From assembly GCF_029360725.1 (NCBI RefSeq), contig NZ_JARKMY010000002.1:806001-870000 (forward strand): a DNA stretch of 64,000 nt, given 5' to 3'. Each line of letters opens with the position of its first letter. Positions within the stretch are counted from its first letter, which is position 1. The position numbers and the translations under genes were made by a program. The notes beneath the pieces were generated by a model. It ran no database searches and was not told where the DNA came from. It was given only the letters and a program-made list of their open reading frames with translations. Positions 1 to 9,783 of this stretch are shown here, piece by piece. Origin of the DNA: Chryseolinea sp. H1M3-3 (lineage in GTDB: Bacteria; Bacteroidota; Bacteroidia; Cytophagales; Cyclobacteriaceae).

Positions 1-160
1 GAAAATCAGGTGCTGGAACTAGTTGTGGTTATCTAAACTTTCTGAAACTTCATCTGTTAATTTCATTAAGATTTCGCCGTTGCCGAACAAAGCCGTATCC
101 ATGTCTGTCTTTTGTTTGTGGAAACTGCTGCCCGAAAAACTGAAATAAACCTTTCAGGAA

Positions 161-178
161 ATATGACAAAACTCATAT
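161..178. promoter_or_regulatory. CRP/FNR-like palindrome before UspA 1
   Basis: ATATGA-CAAAAC-TCATAT, a perfect palindrome with 6-bp arms around the TGA-N6-TCA core (164-175). It ends about 75 bp before the GTG chosen for the first UspA gene. One of ten such cores in promoters of this island. The regulator is inferred; no Crp/Fnr gene is in the window. Confidence 0.5.
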
Positions 179-249
179 TTTGAGCTTACCAATATCATGC
201 TAACAGGAACACAAGAAATTTATTTTTGATAATCTTAAATCTAAAAGGC

Positions 250-1080
250 GTGACTAAGATCCTTGTTACAACAGACCTATCAGCTAACTCGAAGGCTGGA
301 ATGAAGTTCGCCATCCAATTGGCTTCTCAAAATAAATCATCTCTCATATTTTTTCATGTGATTGAATTGCAAAGGCCCACACGGTGGAACACTAGCCAGT
401 ATGAACAATTTGAGAGATCAGAGGTGGAAGCGGCCAAAGCCAAATTAACCCGCTTTGTAAAAGATGTTTATAAACAAATTGGAGTACGTCCGGGAAAATA
501 CGACTGTGTTGCGCAGGTGGGTTCACCGGTGGGTGAGCTAATCATTGCTTATGCAAAAAAAATCAAAGCTGACTTTATTTGCATTGGTACACAGGGCGCA
601 GGAAGGCTTCGAAGGATTTTTGGTACGCATACTTCTTCAGTCTTAACACATTCGCCGATTCCGGTTTTTGCAGTTCCTAAAAATTATCGCAAAGCATCCA
701 TTTCTCACTTGCTGTACTCCACAGACTTGAATAATCTGAGAACGGAATTAAAAACTATAAAAAAGTTTGCGGGAACGATAAAAGCCAAAATTTCCGTTTT
801 GCACTATGACTATCTTTATCAGGTAAATGAAACCCAGGATAAGTTGAAAAAGATCGCGCGGGCTCATGAGTCGCCAGGTATTAAATTCTATTTTCAGAAA
901 TTGAATATTGAAGATACCCTTGACGAACATTTGAAAAAAGCAGCAAGTCGCTTCAAACCCTCCGTCGTAGTACTTTTTACAAATCAAAATCGTGACTGGT
1001 ACGAACGATTATTCCTGTCAAGCAAGTCAGCTGAGGTTTCATTTGATACAACTAAACCTTTGCTGATTTTTCCTAAGTAG
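250..1080 (+). CDS. Tandem-domain universal stress protein (UspA 1)
   Basis: Cytoplasmic universal stress protein of 276 residues made of two Usp domains. The N-terminal half has the family opening KILVTTDLS and an ATP-loop-like GTQGAGRLRRIFG segment followed by the usual hydrophobic strand SPIPVFAVP; the C-terminal half is more divergent and has no clear G-x2-G loop. The reading frame is open from a TTG at 226, but the family normally starts just before the first beta strand, so the GTG at 250 is preferred. It is one of three Usp genes in the first 23 kb and has a CRP/FNR-like palindrome upstream, suggesting starvation or low-oxygen control. Its ligand and partner are unknown. Confidence 0.9.
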   Translation: MTKILVTTDLSANSKAGMKFAIQLASQNKSSLIFFHVIELQRPTRWNTSQYEQFERSEVEAAKAKLTRFVKDVYKQIGVRPGKYDCVAQVGSPVGELIIAYAKKIKADFICIGTQGAGRLRRIFGTHTSSVLTHSPIPVFAVPKNYRKASISHLLYSTDLNNLRTELKTIKKFAGTIKAKISVLHYDYLYQVNETQDKLKKIARAHESPGIKFYFQKLNIEDTLDEHLKKAASRFKPSVVVLFTNQNRDWYERLFLSSKSAEVSFDTTKPLLIFPK

Positions 1081-1199
1081 CGATAATATCCTTTTGTAGG
1101 TGACTTTCGGCGGTAAAGTACGGTCCGGTTGTAATGGTACGGCACCTGCGCGTCTATGATGATAAAAACGTGTGATACTGACTAAAAAAAACCAGAAAC

Positions 1200-1211
1200 T
1201 GATAAACGTCA
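1200..1211. promoter_or_regulatory. CRP/FNR-like site before histidine kinase
   Basis: TGATAAACGTCA matches TGA-N6-TCA and ends 70 bp before the start of the histidine kinase gene. A similar half-matching sequence lies about 40 bp further upstream. Confidence 0.4.
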
Positions 1212-1280
1212 TTGAATGAGAATATCGATCGGCTGTATTTTTAACGGTATGCAAAGCAATAACCAGCGCTGACTTAGTAA

Positions 1281-3008
1281 ATGTTCTCCTTCAAACTTAT
1301 TATTGGCTTTCTGTTTGGTCTTCTAATAACCGCAGTGTCGATATTGGGAGTAGTTGCTTTTAAAAATAGCAGGGAATACCGCCAATCTTCTATTAAAGTC
1401 TTAAATACTTGCGCATCTATAGATGAAATGCAAAAACTCTACTCCTTATCCAAAGACCTGCAGTTGGAAAGCAATGCATTCTTCTTCATGAAGGATACAT
1501 CCGCTGCTGAATTTTACAATGGGGCAAAAAAAGGTCTTTCGGATATTACTTCTATCCGTTTGATGCTTCATGATAGTGATCCACAGCGCGCACGAATGGA
1601 TTCGCTTGAGATGGTTCTCGGTCAACTTATATCCTTTTCCGATTCTTTTCTTCTCATTAGTCAAAAGCGAAATTTGGATATTCAGAGAAGCATCGAGTCG
1701 AAACTGCGAGGCAATAAATTTTATCGGGAAAAAATCAGAGGCCTGGTAACACATGTAATTGGAGAGGAGGAACGACAGCTGTTCAAAGAACAACAGGAGA
1801 ACGAACAAAACGTTGCTGCTTTTGAACGAACGTTTATGCAATTATTGGCAACTATTGGAGTTTTATTGGCCACAACCTTCTTTTCAATCCGTTATAATTT
1901 CAACAAGCGAATACGTGTACAGCATGAATTAAGAAACGCAAAAGATTTATTTGGAAAATTATTCTATGAAAGCCCTATTGGACTTGTCATTACTCGGCAG
2001 CATGATGGTATTATTGTGGATTGCAACCAGGCGTATGCTGACTTGGTACAATATACACGAGAGGAGCTGAAAGGAAAATCTGCAATTCAGTTAAAAATTT
2101 TAAACTATGACGATCCAAAAAATGATTTGGCTTTACACTCCATCTTGCCAGGCAAAGTAAAAGATGTTGAGGTGTGGTTGAAACCCAAACACAGTGACCC
2201 GATTTGGGCATCAATTTCTGTTCAAGCCATTCAAGTCCAAGAACAACCGTGTTTGTTGAATGCAATTTCGGATTTAACTGCACACAAGCGGGCGGAAGAT
2301 GAAATCAGGAAAGCACTTGACGCCCAGACGGAATTAAATAAGATGAAGTCGGACTTTGTCACGTTAGCATCCCATGAATTCAGAACCCCGCTTACCACAA
2401 TTCAATCTTCCAGTTTTATTTTAGGGAAGTATGCGTCTGATGAATTTAAGGAAAAAGTTGGAAGGCAACTGTCCAGAATCAAATCCGCGATTAACAGCAT
2501 GACGTTAATGTTGGACGAATTTTTATCCCTTTCAAAAATTGAAGAAGGCGAAATTGAACTCCAGCCCAACCTTTTGAATGTACGGGAATATATAAGCAAC
2601 GCTTGTGATCATTTAAAAAACTTTACCAAACCCGGGCAAAACATAATCTTTGACCATGAAGGGGAGGATAATTATCATATTGACAAGTCGTTGTTAGGAA
2701 ATATTATGGACAACCTTGTTTCGAATGCTATCAAATATTCCCCGGAGAATTCAAACATCTATGTAAAAGCCCATGTTAACAACTCTATTCACCTTACCGT
2801 AAAAGATGATGGCATTGGGATACCTTTACAAGATCAAAAACATCTGTTCGAACGATTTTTCCGTGCCTCGAATGCTGGGAATGTTCAAGGTACTGGGCTA
2901 GGGTTGCACATCCTTAAACGTTACGTTGAGCTGGCAAATGGTTCGGTTGAAGTGCAAAGTGAGGTAGGTAAGGGTACTGAGATCAAAGTTACCTTAGAAA
3001 ATCATTAA
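1281..3008 (+). CDS. Membrane PAS-domain sensor histidine kinase
   Basis: A 575-residue sensor kinase. A first membrane segment (about 5-27) and a second (about 187-206) enclose a helical extracytoplasmic domain of about 155 residues resembling CHASE3/four-helix sensors. A PAS domain follows (about 222-335), then HisKA with the phospho-acceptor His365 in ASHEFRTPLT, then the ATPase domain with N box DNLVSNAIKYS, G1 DDGIGIP, F box FERFF and G2 GTGLGLHI. All catalytic motifs are intact. No response regulator is adjacent; the nearest one in the window is the NarL-type gene at 26185-26826, so pairing is unknown. The CRP/FNR-like site upstream places it with the stress genes. Its signal cannot be read from the sequence. 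Confidence 0.93.
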   Translation: MFSFKLIIGFLFGLLITAVSILGVVAFKNSREYRQSSIKVLNTCASIDEMQKLYSLSKDLQLESNAFFFMKDTSAAEFYNGAKKGLSDITSIRLMLHDSDPQRARMDSLEMVLGQLISFSDSFLLISQKRNLDIQRSIESKLRGNKFYREKIRGLVTHVIGEEERQLFKEQQENEQNVAAFERTFMQLLATIGVLLATTFFSIRYNFNKRIRVQHELRNAKDLFGKLFYESPIGLVITRQHDGIIVDCNQAYADLVQYTREELKGKSAIQLKILNYDDPKNDLALHSILPGKVKDVEVWLKPKHSDPIWASISVQAIQVQEQPCLLNAISDLTAHKRAEDEIRKALDAQTELNKMKSDFVTLASHEFRTPLTTIQSSSFILGKYASDEFKEKVGRQLSRIKSAINSMTLMLDEFLSLSKIEEGEIELQPNLLNVREYISNACDHLKNFTKPGQNIIFDHEGEDNYHIDKSLLGNIMDNLVSNAIKYSPENSNIYVKAHVNNSIHLTVKDDGIGIPLQDQKHLFERFFRASNAGNVQGTGLGLHILKRYVELANGSVEVQSEVGKGTEIKVTLENH

Positions 3009-3024
3009 ACCTGGGGTAAAATTT

Positions 3025-4734
3025 TTAAGAAAAGGATTTCGGGTAATTTGTTAATACTACAAATTGCTCGGGTTTTAATTTCAGTTTGATGAAGTGGCGG
3101 CTTCCATCTTCGTTTTTTAAAACATGTATCTTTCCCGTTGCGCCGTAACAATATCGAAATACACTACCTTCCGGATTCAAATGCCGGTCGACACAAATGT
3201 ATTCTTCATCTTCTTCTATGGTAGAGTCATTGTAGACAATTAACATTTCCTCGTCATATAGAATCCTAGAAAAAGCCAATAGACAATCCTCGTAAACAGG
3301 TAAGTGAAAGGTTTTGCCGTCCTGTGAAAAATCGCGCATATACATGCGCCCAAATTTCAGAACTTCACTTTTTTGTCGAAGTGATGCAAGGTTTGCAATT
3401 TCCTTATAGATGGTATTGTCCTTATTTAACACGTTAGATTTTTTGTCATCCAGACTGAACATGGATTCCCGGATATTCCATTCGCCTTCGCCACTTCCCA
3501 TCAACCCTTGCTCGGTGCCGTAGTAAATGCAGGGCGTCCCAAGCGCACAAAGCAAAAAACCGATGCCTGCAATGATCTGTTTTTCTGTTGCCTCATTTCC
3601 AAACCGTCTTTTAAATGTTTGCCCCACCTGATCATGATTATCTATGAAGGTTACCAGAAACTCGCCAAACTCACCACGCGACAACGCGCTTCTTCGCAGG
3701 GCTTCGTAACGGTTTATTAGTTTTTCAGGTGTAGATTTTCCGAGAATTACATTCGAAAGAACATGATAAAGCGGGAAGTCAAGTACAGAATCCAGGCCAT
3801 AATAAATTGCCGTATCTTCGACGATGATTGAAGTCTTTGGACCAATGTAATTATTATACATTTCCTCCGGACCCACGAGCTCGCCAAAGAGAAAAAAATT
3901 TCTCTTTCCTAATTTGTGAGCGTATTCCCGAATGTGTGAACAAAATTGACTGATGGTTTTCTCACCCATGTGTTTCACAGCGTCCAATCGAAATCCATCG
4001 ATATCTGTTTCGCGTATCCAGTAGCAATGAATCTTTGTTAATATTTCTTGCACATACAAAGCCTCCGGCGAGTCATCATTTTTAAATGCTTTCAGGTTTT
4101 CGAAATCTCCTTCGCGTGTTTCAGGATAGCTATCGAAATTTCTGATTTGCCCTTTTCTCCAATACAAATCCGGATTGCGTAATTCTACGGGCACAGGTTT
4201 ATCTTCGTAACGCCATTTTCCAAATGGAAATACAGCGCCGTTATAATAGTAATATGGATAGTCATGTGGATAAGCCCAATTGTCACCGGAGTGATGCAAG
4301 CTTACATCCAGGAAAACCCGCATGTCTAAAGCATGTGCCCTGTCAACCAAATCGACAAAATCTTTTAGCGTTCCAAATCTTTTATCGATTTGTGTAAAAT
4401 CTTGTACGGCGTAACCATGATATGCGTTTGCGTTATTTTCAAATACAGGGCTCAGCCACATGGATGTGCAGCCAAGGTCGCGTATGTAGTCCAGGTGCTT
4501 CGTTATTCCACGAAGGGTCCCTCCACAAGTGTGCTTCAATTGTTCTTCCGTCCCAAAGCCTTTTGTTTTACCCGCAGACGGTAACGGGCTTCGTTCGTAG
4601 TCATCATGGAATCGATCAACCATAAGAAAATAGATAAATTCTTCCCGCCATTCGCGTTGACAATTTCTCCAATAGATTTTTCCGGGCTTTGGTGAGAGAT
4701 CAAGGTCGTTAATGGAAATGCCTTTTTTGGTCAT
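3025..4734 (-). CDS. Cytoplasmic GH13 alpha-amylase family enzyme
   Basis: A 569-residue glycoside hydrolase family 13 protein. The conserved regions are visible: DVSLHHSG (region I), GFRLDAVKH with the nucleophile Asp251, FLFGELVG with acid/base Glu285, and FIDNHDQ with the transition-state Asp368. There is no signal peptide, so it probably acts on internal alpha-glucan such as glycogen or maltodextrin. It converges with the histidine kinase gene (16-bp gap) and its promoter faces the 100-residue protein/ftsH pair; two CRP/FNR-like sites sit in that divergent region. Exact specificity (amylase, cyclomaltodextrinase or glucosyltransferase) cannot be settled from motifs alone. Confidence 0.88.
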   Translation of the reverse strand: MTKKGISINDLDLSPKPGKIYWRNCQREWREEFIYFLMVDRFHDDYERSPLPSAGKTKGFGTEEQLKHTCGGTLRGITKHLDYIRDLGCTSMWLSPVFENNANAYHGYAVQDFTQIDKRFGTLKDFVDLVDRAHALDMRVFLDVSLHHSGDNWAYPHDYPYYYYNGAVFPFGKWRYEDKPVPVELRNPDLYWRKGQIRNFDSYPETREGDFENLKAFKNDDSPEALYVQEILTKIHCYWIRETDIDGFRLDAVKHMGEKTISQFCSHIREYAHKLGKRNFFLFGELVGPEEMYNNYIGPKTSIIVEDTAIYYGLDSVLDFPLYHVLSNVILGKSTPEKLINRYEALRRSALSRGEFGEFLVTFIDNHDQVGQTFKRRFGNEATEKQIIAGIGFLLCALGTPCIYYGTEQGLMGSGEGEWNIRESMFSLDDKKSNVLNKDNTIYKEIANLASLRQKSEVLKFGRMYMRDFSQDGKTFHLPVYEDCLLAFSRILYDEEMLIVYNDSTIEEDEEYICVDRHLNPEGSVFRYCYGATGKIHVLKNEDGSRHFIKLKLKPEQFVVLTNYPKSFS

Positions 4735-4842
4735 ATTGTAAGTTACGCTTTACTGGATAGTAAACTTATCGTGCGTTTCAAGGTATTGCGAAGTTGAATT
4801 TTATTTTTCATTAATACCGAAATAACTTCAATAAGATTCTGA

Positions 4843-4854
4843 TGACTTTTATCA
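4843..4854. promoter_or_regulatory. CRP/FNR-like site, divergent promoter (left)
   Basis: TGACTTTTATCA matches TGA-N6-TCA, about 109 bp upstream of the GH13 start on the minus strand. Confidence 0.4.
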
Positions 4855-4878
4855 GCAGCATTTGTTAAATCTCAGAGG

Positions 4879-4890
4879 TGATTTAAATCA
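4879..4890. promoter_or_regulatory. CRP/FNR-like site, divergent promoter (right)
   Basis: TGATTTAAATCA is a perfect palindrome of FNR type (TGAT-N4-ATCA) 75 bp upstream of the small gene at 4965. With the site 36 bp to the left it could serve both divergent units. Confidence 0.5.
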
Positions 4891-4964
4891 GTTTTTTGTC
4901 ATGAAAACATCATAGGGATAGTTGGATCGTCCCGCCATCTTCATTGTAGTAAATAATTGAAATT

Positions 4965-5267
4965 ATGGTGAATTACAAATCAGTTCTGGAGGCAATAGAA
5001 GATCTCCAGCGGAGGGGCTATACGATCGACTTTAATATTGGGTTTGATGGAATCCAATCTCATCAGTCGCCATTTTCTCTTTCGCCGGATAAATTTTTGA
5101 TTACTGAAGTTTATCGATTTGAAGGAGCTACGAATCCTGATGATCAAGCGGTTGTTTATGCTATCGAATCCAAGGATGGAATTAAAGGAGTGATGGTGGA
5201 CGGATACGGTATTTCATCGGACCCCGCCAATGAACAATTGATCAGAGACCTCGAGATCAGGCATTAG
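4965..5267 (+). CDS. Small conserved protein (about 100 residues)
   Basis: A 100-residue soluble acidic protein with the pattern LxxRGYTIDFNI, DKFLITEVYRFEGATNPDDQ and KGVMVDGYG. From memory, Bacteroidota databases carry similar short proteins mislabelled phosphoribosylpyrophosphate synthetase; nothing in the sequence supports that reaction, since there is no PRPP-binding loop. It lies 50 bp before ftsH in the same direction and has a CRP/FNR-like site 75 bp upstream, so it probably leads a stress operon with ftsH. Function unknown. Confidence 0.75.
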   Translation: MVNYKSVLEAIEDLQRRGYTIDFNIGFDGIQSHQSPFSLSPDKFLITEVYRFEGATNPDDQAVVYAIESKDGIKGVMVDGYGISSDPANEQLIRDLEIRH

Positions 5268-5317
5268 CTAACAATCCTATCGACTTAAAAGCACTCGTCA
5301 ATTTAAAATTTATCAAA

Positions 5318-7255
5318 GTGGATAAGAAAAGCAACGACACAAGGCCGAAATGGAAGCTGCCGAAAGTAAATATTCCATTGGTTATTTTTTTGGTGTTTGT
5401 ATTGGTACTCATCTTTCTTCCTAATTTTTTTTCATCACCAGGGGAAATCACATGGTATCAATTTCAAAAAGACATGCTTAAAAGAAAAGCGGTGGATCGT
5501 ATTGTCGTGATAAACAGAGAAACTGCTGAAGTGTACATCAAAAAAGAATTTAGTAAGGATTCAGCTTTTGCCGATGCTTTAAGGTCGCCCATCATCGGAG
5601 GCTTGAACCCCGGACCTCACTTTACCTTTAACATTGGTTCGGTAGAGTCTTTTGAACATAAATTAGAATTAGCCCAACAAGATGTTGAGGCTGATCAGCG
5701 TATTCCTGTTAGTTATCAGGATAAAGGCTCGATCTCTGATTTTCTTCCTTGGGTGATTCCGGCAGTGCTCGTATTCTTTATGTTCAGACTTTTATTTCGT
5801 GGTCAGGGCGATGGCGCCGGCGGATCTTCCATTTTTAACTTTGGTAGATCGACTGCGAGGTTATTGGAAAACGACAAAAAAAGTCAAGTAACCTTCGATG
5901 ACGTTGCTGGATTAGAGGAAGCAAAAGTGGAAGTGAAAGAAATCGTGGATTTTCTGAAGGACCCCAAAAGATATACGAAACTCGGTGCAAAAATTCCCAA
6001 AGGTGTGATTATTGTGGGTCCTCCGGGTACAGGAAAAACACTTCTTGCAAAAGCAGTTGCCGGTGAAGCGAAAGTTCCTTTTTTTTCTTTGTCTGGTTCT
6101 GAATTTGTGGAAATGTTTGTTGGCGTTGGCGCATCGCGGGTACGCGATCTTTTTAAACAAGCAAAAGAAAAGGCACCATGTATTGTATTCATTGATGAGA
6201 TCGATGCAGTTGGTCGCTCACGTGGAAAGAATGCATTGTACACCGGTGCGAACGATGAACGTGAGAGTACATTAAATCAATTACTCACTGAAATGGATGG
6301 GTTTGGGACAAATACTGGTGTGATCGTTTTAGCAGCTACGAATCGGGCGGATATTCTTGATCCGGCATTATTGCGGCCGGGAAGGTTTGATCGGCATATT
6401 TATCTCGAGCTTCCGAATATGGTTGAACGAAGAGCAATTTTTGTGGTACACCTTAAGCCGCTCGTGCTGGAAGAAAATGTGGATGTGGATTTTCTAGCGT
6501 CACAAACACCCGGATTTTCAGGCGCTGATATTGCTAATATTTGCAATGAAGCCGCCCTTATTGCTGCCCGAAAGAAAAAAGAGAAAGTTGAAAGGGAGGA
6601 TTTCCTTGAAGCGATCGACAGAATTGTTGCAGGTCTTGAAAAAAAGAGCAAAATCATATCCCCGGAAGAAAAGAAAATCATAGCGTATCACGAAGCAGGC
6701 CATGCCATTGTTAGTTGGCTGCTGAAATACATTGATCCACTATTAAAGGTATCGATTATACCACGAGGCAAATCGCTTGGCGCCGCATGGTATTTGCCTG
6801 AAGAACGCCAGATCCGAACAGTTACACAGCTTACCCAACGTATAACCGCCGCGTTGGCTGGACGAGCGGCCGAAGAAATTACATTTAACGAAGTGTCCTC
6901 GGGTGCGGTCGACGACCTGGAGAAAGTGACCAAAGAAGCGTATACTATGGTAGCGTACTTTGGCTTTAATAAGAAAATCGGAAATATCAGTTTTTATGAT
7001 TCTACCGGTAGAAACGATAATGCTTTGCAAAAACCTTATAGTGAAGAAACCGCAAAACTTATTGACGAAGAAGTGAGAAAACTTGTAGAGGCTTGCTATC
7101 AGCAGGCAAAAACTATTCTCATCGAGCACAAGGATGAGTTGATTGATATCGCGGAGCTCCTGCTAAAAAGGGAGATTATTTATAAAGATGAAATTGAGAA
7201 GGTGTTAGGAAAACGTGGTGTCACGGTACCTCCTAAACTTGTTGCTACCAAATGA
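5318..7255 (+). CDS. ftsH: ATP-dependent zinc metalloprotease FtsH
   Basis: Membrane-anchored AAA+ protease of 645 residues that unfolds and degrades membrane and short-lived cytosolic proteins. Visible parts are a membrane segment (about 19-37), a short periplasmic domain, a second membrane segment (about 143-160), Walker A GPPGTGKT at 234-241, Walker B IVFIDEID, the second region of homology [20 protein letters not shown], and the zinc site HEAGH (His458, Glu459, His462). The start is GTG, at the residue where the basic N-terminal stretch begins. The position inside a stress island suggests a second, stress-specific FtsH in addition to a housekeeping copy elsewhere, which is an inference. 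Confidence 0.96.
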   Translation: MDKKSNDTRPKWKLPKVNIPLVIFLVFVLVLIFLPNFFSSPGEITWYQFQKDMLKRKAVDRIVVINRETAEVYIKKEFSKDSAFADALRSPIIGGLNPGPHFTFNIGSVESFEHKLELAQQDVEADQRIPVSYQDKGSISDFLPWVIPAVLVFFMFRLLFRGQGDGAGGSSIFNFGRSTARLLENDKKSQVTFDDVAGLEEAKVEVKEIVDFLKDPKRYTKLGAKIPKGVIIVGPPGTGKTLLAKAVAGEAKVPFFSLSGSEFVEMFVGVGASRVRDLFKQAKEKAPCIVFIDEIDAVGRSRGKNALYTGANDERESTLNQLLTEMDGFGTNTGVIVLAATNRADILDPALLRPGRFDRHIYLELPNMVERRAIFVVHLKPLVLEENVDVDFLASQTPGFSGADIANICNEAALIAARKKKEKVEREDFLEAIDRIVAGLEKKSKIISPEEKKIIAYHEAGHAIVSWLLKYIDPLLKVSIIPRGKSLGAAWYLPEERQIRTVTQLTQRITAALAGRAAEEITFNEVSSGAVDDLEKVTKEAYTMVAYFGFNKKIGNISFYDSTGRNDNALQKPYSEETAKLIDEEVRKLVEACYQQAKTILIEHKDELIDIAELLLKREIIYKDEIEKVLGKRGVTVPPKLVATK

Positions 7256-7264
7256 AGTTGTTTT

Positions 7265-8593
7265 ATGCAAACCCAACAATCTACAATACACCCTACACAA
7301 AGGGTTGCCGATTTTCTGCGTCCGCACATCTTTCCGCTGCAGACTGCCATTGATATCGATACCATACTTGACCGTATCGGAGATGCAAAGATCGTAATGC
7401 TGGGCGAAGCCTCTCACGGCTCTCACGAATATTATACCTGGCGGTCCACCATCTCACAACGACTAATCCATGAAAAGGGATTTAATTTCATTGCAGTGGA
7501 AGGTGACTGGCCTGATTGCTTTAAGCTTAATCGATATGCAAAAAATTATCCGGAGTCAGGGACCAGCGCCTATGATGTGTTGCATTCGTTCAACCGATGG
7601 CCTACCTGGATGTGGGCCAATTGGGAAACTGTTGCACTGGCGGAATGGTTGTATGATCATAACAAGTCATTGCCTGTCAATAAAAAAGCGGGTTTCTACG
7701 GATTGGATGTATACAGCTTATGGGAATCGATGGAGGCGATTATTAACTACCTGAAGAAAGCGGACCCGGCTGCGCTGGCCGTTGCAGAAAGAGCTTTTCA
7801 GTGTTTTCAACCCTATAGACGCGATGAGGGAACAGGATATGCCTATGCTTCCTTGTTGGTTCCCGAACCGTGTACCCAGGAGGTTGTTGCGTTACTTTCC
7901 GAGGTTCGGAAAAAATCGCCTCAAAATAATTCTGACTATGAAAATGTTTTTAGCACCGAACAAAATGCGCACATCGCTTTAAATGCTGAAAAGTATTACC
8001 GCGCCATGTTGCACGGTGGTGCCGAGACATGGAACATTCGTGATTCCCACATGATGGAGACATTGGAAAAGCTGTTACATTTTCATGGTAAAAAATCCAA
8101 AGCAATTGTATGGGCACACAATACCCACATCGGTGATGCCCGGGCTACAGATATGCAAATAAGCGGTATGCATAACCTGGGAGAACTTGCGCGAAAGAAA
8201 TTTGGAAACAGCAATGTCTTCTTAATGGGTTTTGGTTCTTATCAGGGAAGTGTTATCGCGGCATCGCGTTGGGGCGAAGAACCTCAGCACATGCATGTGC
8301 CTCCCGCTGTGACGAATAGTTGGGAAGATATATTGCATCATACCGACATACAAAATGGCTTTTTGTTCTTGAATGATTTTGCCGATAAAAAGATCCTGGA
8401 TCAAGCGATAGGCCACCGGGCAATTGGCGTCGTATATCAACCGGACTCAGAAAGATTTGGAAATTATGTTCCCAGCGTTTTGCCTTACCGGTATGATGCA
8501 TTTGTATTTTTTGAACATACTAAAGCATTGCACGCGTTGCATGTTCAACCGGACGGAAACCAAATGCCAGAAACTTATCCCTTTGGCGTGTAG
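7265..8593 (+). CDS. Erythromycin-esterase-family protein
   Basis: A 442-residue member of the erythromycin esterase (EreA/EreB-like) family. Characteristic segments are MLGEASHGSHEYYTWR near residue 45 with the Glu and His used in the family active site, IAVEGDWPDC, and WAHNTHIGDARATDM. It begins 9 bp after ftsH and is probably co-transcribed. Most chromosomal members are not proven to hydrolyse macrolides and are often found near phosphoribosyltransferase and stress genes, as here, so a resistance role should not be assumed. No signal peptide. Confidence 0.88.
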   Translation: MQTQQSTIHPTQRVADFLRPHIFPLQTAIDIDTILDRIGDAKIVMLGEASHGSHEYYTWRSTISQRLIHEKGFNFIAVEGDWPDCFKLNRYAKNYPESGTSAYDVLHSFNRWPTWMWANWETVALAEWLYDHNKSLPVNKKAGFYGLDVYSLWESMEAIINYLKKADPAALAVAERAFQCFQPYRRDEGTGYAYASLLVPEPCTQEVVALLSEVRKKSPQNNSDYENVFSTEQNAHIALNAEKYYRAMLHGGAETWNIRDSHMMETLEKLLHFHGKKSKAIVWAHNTHIGDARATDMQISGMHNLGELARKKFGNSNVFLMGFGSYQGSVIAASRWGEEPQHMHVPPAVTNSWEDILHHTDIQNGFLFLNDFADKKILDQAIGHRAIGVVYQPDSERFGNYVPSVLPYRYDAFVFFEHTKALHALHVQPDGNQMPETYPFGV

Positions 8594-8672
8594 CGTCTGA
8601 AACTATTCTCTCACTGAATAGGACTAAGGCCTTTGAGTTATGTTGAAGGTCAACCGAAGATAAAAATCAGAT

Positions 8673-8684
8673 TGACAAAATTCA
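8673..8684. promoter_or_regulatory. CRP/FNR-like site before ytxH-PEBP pair
   Basis: TGACAAAATTCA matches TGA-N6-TCA and ends 75 bp before the YtxH-domain gene. A near match, AGATAAAAATCA, lies at 8658-8669. Confidence 0.4.
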
Positions 8685-8759
8685 CTTTGTATTTATGATT
8701 GTTATCATAGTTTTATCAAATGGACGAAAGTAAATTGATTCACAAACAAAATTAAACAT

Positions 8760-9008
8760 ATGCGTTCAGGAAAATTATTTTTAGGCGTTTTGGCTGGACT
8801 AGCCGCAGGCGCCGTATTGGGAGTATTATTTGCTCCGGAAAAGGGTTCGAATACCAGAAAACGTATTTCCAGAAAGACTGAAGACTTGATGGATTCAGTG
8901 AATGAGAAGATTGAGGAAAAGTTTGAAGAAGTAATGGATACCGTGACTGGGAAGTTAAAGAAAGTCAAAAAGGAAGGTTCATCAGCTAAGGCCGAAATAA
9001 TCGACTAA
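8760..9008 (+). CDS. YtxH-domain small membrane protein
   Basis: An 82-residue protein with one glycine/alanine-rich membrane helix (about 7-27), the family hallmark FAPEKGSNTRKRI just after it, and a charged amphipathic tail likely to form a coiled coil. YtxH proteins are general-stress proteins in other bacteria (established for Bacillus ytxH in the SigB regulon). It is followed after 9 bp by the PEBP gene. Confidence 0.88.
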   Translation: MRSGKLFLGVLAGLAAGAVLGVLFAPEKGSNTRKRISRKTEDLMDSVNEKIEEKFEEVMDTVTGKLKKVKKEGSSAKAEIID

Positions 9009-9017
9009 TCATTGCTT

Positions 9018-9488
9018 ATGCCCTCATCCGTTCAAATTGAGCGCAAGGCATTAAATATTGTTAGTGCCGCTTTTAAATCCGGCGGAACAATACCAGCACG
9101 ATATACTTGCGATGGAGAAGATATTAATCCTCCATTGCAAATAGAAAACATCCCTTCCGATGCTAAAAGTCTCGTGCTCATCGTCGATGACCCGGATGCT
9201 CCGAATGGTACTTGGCTGCACTGGCTCGTCTGGAATATACCAGTTGTTGAAAACATTAATGAGGATGAAACGCCAGGTGATCAGGGTATGAACGACTTTG
9301 GAAGAATTGCTTACGGTGGTCCTTGCCCGCCGTTGGGAACCCACCGTTATTTTTTTAAGGTATATGCTTTAGATGATTTGATTGACCTTCCGGAGGGTTC
9401 GTCCAGAAGTGAGGTGGAAGATGCGATGGGCGATCATATATTAGCGTATGGTGAAACCGTTGGTGTGTACAAGCGGTCGCATCGGTAG
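9018..9488 (+). CDS. YbhB/YbcL family (PEBP-like) protein
   Basis: A phosphatidylethanolamine-binding-protein-like protein of about 156 residues. It shows the PEBP signatures ARYTCDGEDINPPL, LIVDDPDAPNGTWLHWLVWN and YGGPCPPLGTHRYFFKVYALD in the right order and spacing. The frame is open from a TTG at 9012, but the ATG at 9018 is the better start. No signal peptide, so cytoplasmic like E. coli YbhB. Ligand and role are unknown for most bacterial members. Operon with ytxH. Confidence 0.92.
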   Translation: MPSSVQIERKALNIVSAAFKSGGTIPARYTCDGEDINPPLQIENIPSDAKSLVLIVDDPDAPNGTWLHWLVWNIPVVENINEDETPGDQGMNDFGRIAYGGPCPPLGTHRYFFKVYALDDLIDLPEGSSRSEVEDAMGDHILAYGETVGVYKRSHR

Positions 9489-9783
9489 CGGTCAGAGGAA
9501 TTCACATCCTTTGGTAACGTCCGGTAAAGACTGCTGTTCCTGTATGCGGATCTTTGACGTATGAAGTCAAATGATCAGGTAGCCAATCCGTCACCTTTTT
9601 ATCAATAAACAAAATTAAAACGTGAATGAACTTGCGTTGAAGTATCTATCTGCAGTAAAGATTTGAAAAGACATTTCGTGGAACACCGTTGTATGACAAA
9701 TATCAGGACATCGTCCATCCATTAATCATAGGCATGGGCCCTTCTTTTTAACAGTTTGCAGCAACTAATCAGCATTAACCTAA
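9489..9783. other. Intergenic stretch with CRP/FNR-like site
   Basis: About 295 bp without a convincing gene. A minus-strand frame around 9500-9640 gives about 45 residues ending in KDPHTGTAVFTGRYQRM that look somewhat protein-like and could be the end of a decayed gene, but nothing was recognised. The regulatory core is at 9694-9705. Confidence 0.35.
9694..9705. promoter_or_regulatory. CRP/FNR-like site before GT4-GH57 operon
   Basis: TGACAAATATCA matches TGA-N6-TCA and ends 78 bp before the GTG start of the glycosyltransferase. Confidence 0.4.

Noticed and set aside
7265-8593. Macrolide resistance gene
   Set aside because: Only family-level similarity to erythromycin esterase; chromosomal position in a stress operon argues against a resistance role.
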